This document shows positions 61,500 to 64,000 of a DNA stretch of 64,000 nucleotides, one piece after another; position 1 is the first letter of the stretch; each line of letters begins with the position of its first letter. The notes under the pieces are model-generated. The model did no database searches and was not told the DNA's origin. It saw nothing but the letters and a program-made list of their open reading frames with translations. Origin of the DNA: Fusarium oxysporum f. sp. lycopersici 4287. Lineage: Eukaryota > Ascomycota > Sordariomycetes > Hypocreales > Nectriaceae. The stretch lies in the NCBI RefSeq assembly GCF_000149955.1, contig NC_030986.1, forward strand, positions 1,991,886 to 2,055,885. The letters run 5' to 3'. Position numbers and translations under genes: made by a program.

Positions 61500-61883
61500 A
61501 GATCACTAAAGGTCTCCGGGAAACCCCGTGGGTTAGGTAGGGGAAGGGGGGTTCCTTGTTTCAGCATAAGCCATGCCGGGGGTGTATTTGATGCCAGAAA
61601 AATACCAGCCGGACGCCCTCTTTTTGTTTTCCTGATCCGGGTCAAGATTTGGAGGGGGATTGGTTGATGATGGGTGAAAGTGCACGGGGTATATACAGGT
61701 TTAGGTAGTGTAGGTAGTGGAGATGTATTAGTGCCTAGGCATGGCTTATGAGATGGGGGGCAAGATCCATGGATATGGGATGAGCCGAACGGGGGTTGTT
61801 TTGAGAAGCGAGAATTGAATGTTTGTTGCAAGGCTCGGATACAAAGATTGCCTTTTTCTCTCCTGTGTCACGGGTATTTATGC

Positions 61884-62362
61884 NNNNNNNNNNNNNNNNN
61901 NNNNNNNNNNNNNNNNNNNNNNNNNNNNNNNNNNNNNNNNNNNNNNNNNNNNNNNNNNNNNNNNNNNNNNNNNNNNNNNNNNNNNNNNNNNNNNNNNNNN
62001 NNNNNNNNNNNNNNNNNNNNNNNNNNNNNNNNNNNNNNNNNNNNNNNNNNNNNNNNNNNNNNNNNNNNNNNNNNNNNNNNNNNNNNNNNNNNNNNNNNNN
62101 NNNNNNNNNNNNNNNNNNNNNNNNNNNNNNNNNNNNNNNNNNNNNNNNNNNNNNNNNNNNNNNNNNNNNNNNNNNNNNNNNNNNNNNNNNNNNNNNNNNN
62201 NNNNNNNNNNNNNNNNNNNNNNNNNNNNNNNNNNNNNNNNNNNNNNNNNNNNNNNNNNNNNNNNNNNNNNNNNNNNNNNNNNNNNNNNNNNNNNNNNNNN
62301 NNNNNNNNNNNNNNNNNNNNNNNNNNNNNNNNNNNNNNNNNNNNNNNNNNNNNNNNNNNNNN
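61884..62362. other. assembly gap (479 N)
   Basis: Run of N. All long ORFs crossing it are artefacts. Confidence 0.99.
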
Positions 62363-64000
62363 CACATAAAATCAATCTATATAAGATTTCAGTACTACCG
62401 AAATAAGGAACGGAGAAAACAGATCTTATAACTTTCCATTAGCCTTTGTGGTAAAGGAATCCCCGCGGCACTCCACGCATCTGCGACATCTGTCCACACC
62501 GAGCGACCTGCAGATCCAACCATTGCGATAGGCAATGCTCCCATATCCATATCAGGAGATTCCTGCCTGCTTACACACATCACTCGAAACGCTGGCAATA
62601 ATAGACTGCTTATTTCGTCAAGACCACACAGCCTGCTTCTCGTACAACCCCAATCTGACCATAGACAGCCGGATATTCCATTATATCCTCGCAAACTTGG
62701 CCAGCTTGGATGGCACTGAGATCCTCGCATTGTACAACCTACAACCCTGGTGAAACAGCATCAGCATACGATGTTCTGTGTCACCCCAGACTCACTCACT
62801 GCCCAAGGTCAATATCAGGTCAATATCGAACGGGCAGATAAATATTATCTCAGCGATCTTTCATGCCACGAGGGACGCTAAGCCCACATAATCATTCATG
62901 CCAACTATAACCGTACAGTTGGTTTGATGGGAAATGACAATTGGGGATTACGGACCCGACCTCCATGTCTCGCACCGAACTGGGCTACTGTATAAAGTGC
63001 TTGACCGGTCTGAACTGGCCACTGACCAGTCAGAATACCTAGGAAATAATGAGGCCCTCTGTTACATACCTTACAGCTTACTCTCTGACTGTCTGTCACT
63101 GTCTCAAATCACGGACCCTCATGTCGTTTGTTATCTGAGCTGGGTTTAGCTCGATTTGACTTGAGTTGGCCGTTGCAGTAGTGAATGTCACCAGACCGGC
63201 TTCCAGATGCAATGCAGTACATACATATATGCCTGACAACGGAATACTACGCCGTATTACACCCTGAGAACGACTCACTTGCCCACTAAGCTGATACTGA
63301 AGCTCACCTCATTGGCATCGGCGCTGTCTCATCTTTTCGTGCCACCCACCAAAATCAAAAACCCCCATTCGACGCATCCCTCCAGCGCGGGATGCACACA
63401 CGCAATCCCACGGACCTGGAACACAGCAAAGCAAAGTGCTGTAATGCTTGACGTAGCACATGGAGACAGAGACAGAAGGACGTATTACGTGACGCCCTGC
63501 TTCTTCTCACCTCGATGATACTCTAGAGTCGCAGGCGGATCTGACCGAGCAGGCATTTGGCTGCCAAGCCCGACCATGGGTGGCTAGTCTTTTCCTGTAG
63601 TGGTTGTAGATGCCGAGGATATTTGTGTTCGTCACAGAATTCGAAAAACTCCGAGACCAGGGACGGCCATAAACAATGACTCGTACGTACGCCCAGAGTC
63701 AAAGAGTCAAACTGTACTGTATGGGTATTGGGTGTCAACTCAGTTCTGCTTCTGCTCTCACCGTGGCCATAAGCATGTCTTGCTCTTTTCCCTGCATGGT
63801 GGATGTCTCTCCTACAAGGCTCCACTATACATGATCTATCACCAAAGCATCAAACACCAGCAAAACTGCGAAATTCACGCTGCCGCCCTATTATTTCCAT
63901 ACTCATAGCCCGACATGTTGTCATAGTCCCGTCCTCTATTTTCTTTTCAGCTACTAAAAGCAGTGCTTATTTGCCCAGCACTTTTACGTGCTGTCATCGC

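Larger units (their letters stand above)
60585..64000. other. 3.4 kb region without supported genes
   Basis: Upstream of the WD40 gene. It contains a G18 tract (61482-61499), a 479-N gap (61884-62362), and only short domain-free ORFs beyond it. A gene truncated by the gap or by the window edge cannot be excluded. Confidence 0.5.

Noticed and set aside
1..64000. Biosynthetic cluster, transposon, viral insertion or tRNA/rRNA genes
   Set aside because: No backbone synthase, transposase, reverse transcriptase, capsid-like ORF, terminal repeats, tRNA B-box pattern or 5S-like sequence was recognised on either strand. Small elements in the gaps cannot be ruled out.

Overview
The window is chromosomal DNA from a filamentous ascomycete, most likely a Sordariomycete of the Fusarium type. 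This rests on short introns (about 48-65 nt, GTAAGT-like donors, CTAAC/CTGAC branch sites, CAG/TAG acceptors), compact convergent and divergent gene pairs, and several gene families typical of filamentous fungi: a cyt-4-type mitochondrial RNase, a btgE-type GH17 wall protein, a DUF1752/Reg1-type PP1 subunit and a fungal PSI membrane protein. I cannot name the species. Five runs of N (25725-25824, 40647-40759, 44048-44867, 48182-48636, 61884-62362) mark assembly gaps.

Layout. Region 0.7-32.2 kb is gene-dense housekeeping sequence: a RhoGEF (-), a SERCA-type Ca2+ ATPase (+), an RTC4-domain protein (-), dynamitin (+), ribosomal protein eS28 (+), the small molybdopterin synthase subunit (+), a PSI-domain membrane protein (-), an uncharacterised 750-residue disordered protein (-), the complex II assembly factor SDHAF1 (-), an RBR ubiquitin ligase (+), tRNA dihydrouridine synthase DUS4 (+), exocyst SEC10 (-, interrupted by a gap and an apparent frameshift), the cis-prenyltransferase subunit NUS1 (+), an AlkB-family dioxygenase (-) and tRNA methyltransferase TRM5 (+). 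Region 32.2-45.0 kb is an unusually long gene-poor stretch with only weak coding signals. Region 45.0-60.6 kb holds a Reg1-like PP1 regulator (+), a cyt-4-like mitochondrial exoribonuclease (-), the GH17 cell-wall protein btgE (+) and a WD40 protein with a long acidic N-terminus (-). Region 60.6-64.0 kb has no gene I can support.

The genes do not form a pathway cluster, biosynthetic cluster or defence island. They are independent core functions: membrane trafficking (SEC10, dynamitin, RhoGEF), tRNA modification (DUS4, TRM5), mitochondrial function (cyt-4-like, SDHAF1), glycosylation (NUS1), Ca2+ homeostasis, cell wall and DNA repair. I found no mobile element, CRISPR array, tRNA or rRNA. I see no convincing undescribed system. 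The most useful leads are the long gene-poor block with one possible small spliced membrane-protein gene, an altered acidic residue in the RNB active site of the cyt-4-like protein, a PCNA-binding-like motif at the N-terminus of the AlkB protein, CACGTG boxes upstream of four housekeeping genes, and the likely sequence error in SEC10. Exon boundaries were worked out by hand from splice signals and reading-frame continuity. Where total lengths are quoted, the spliced exons sum to a multiple of three.
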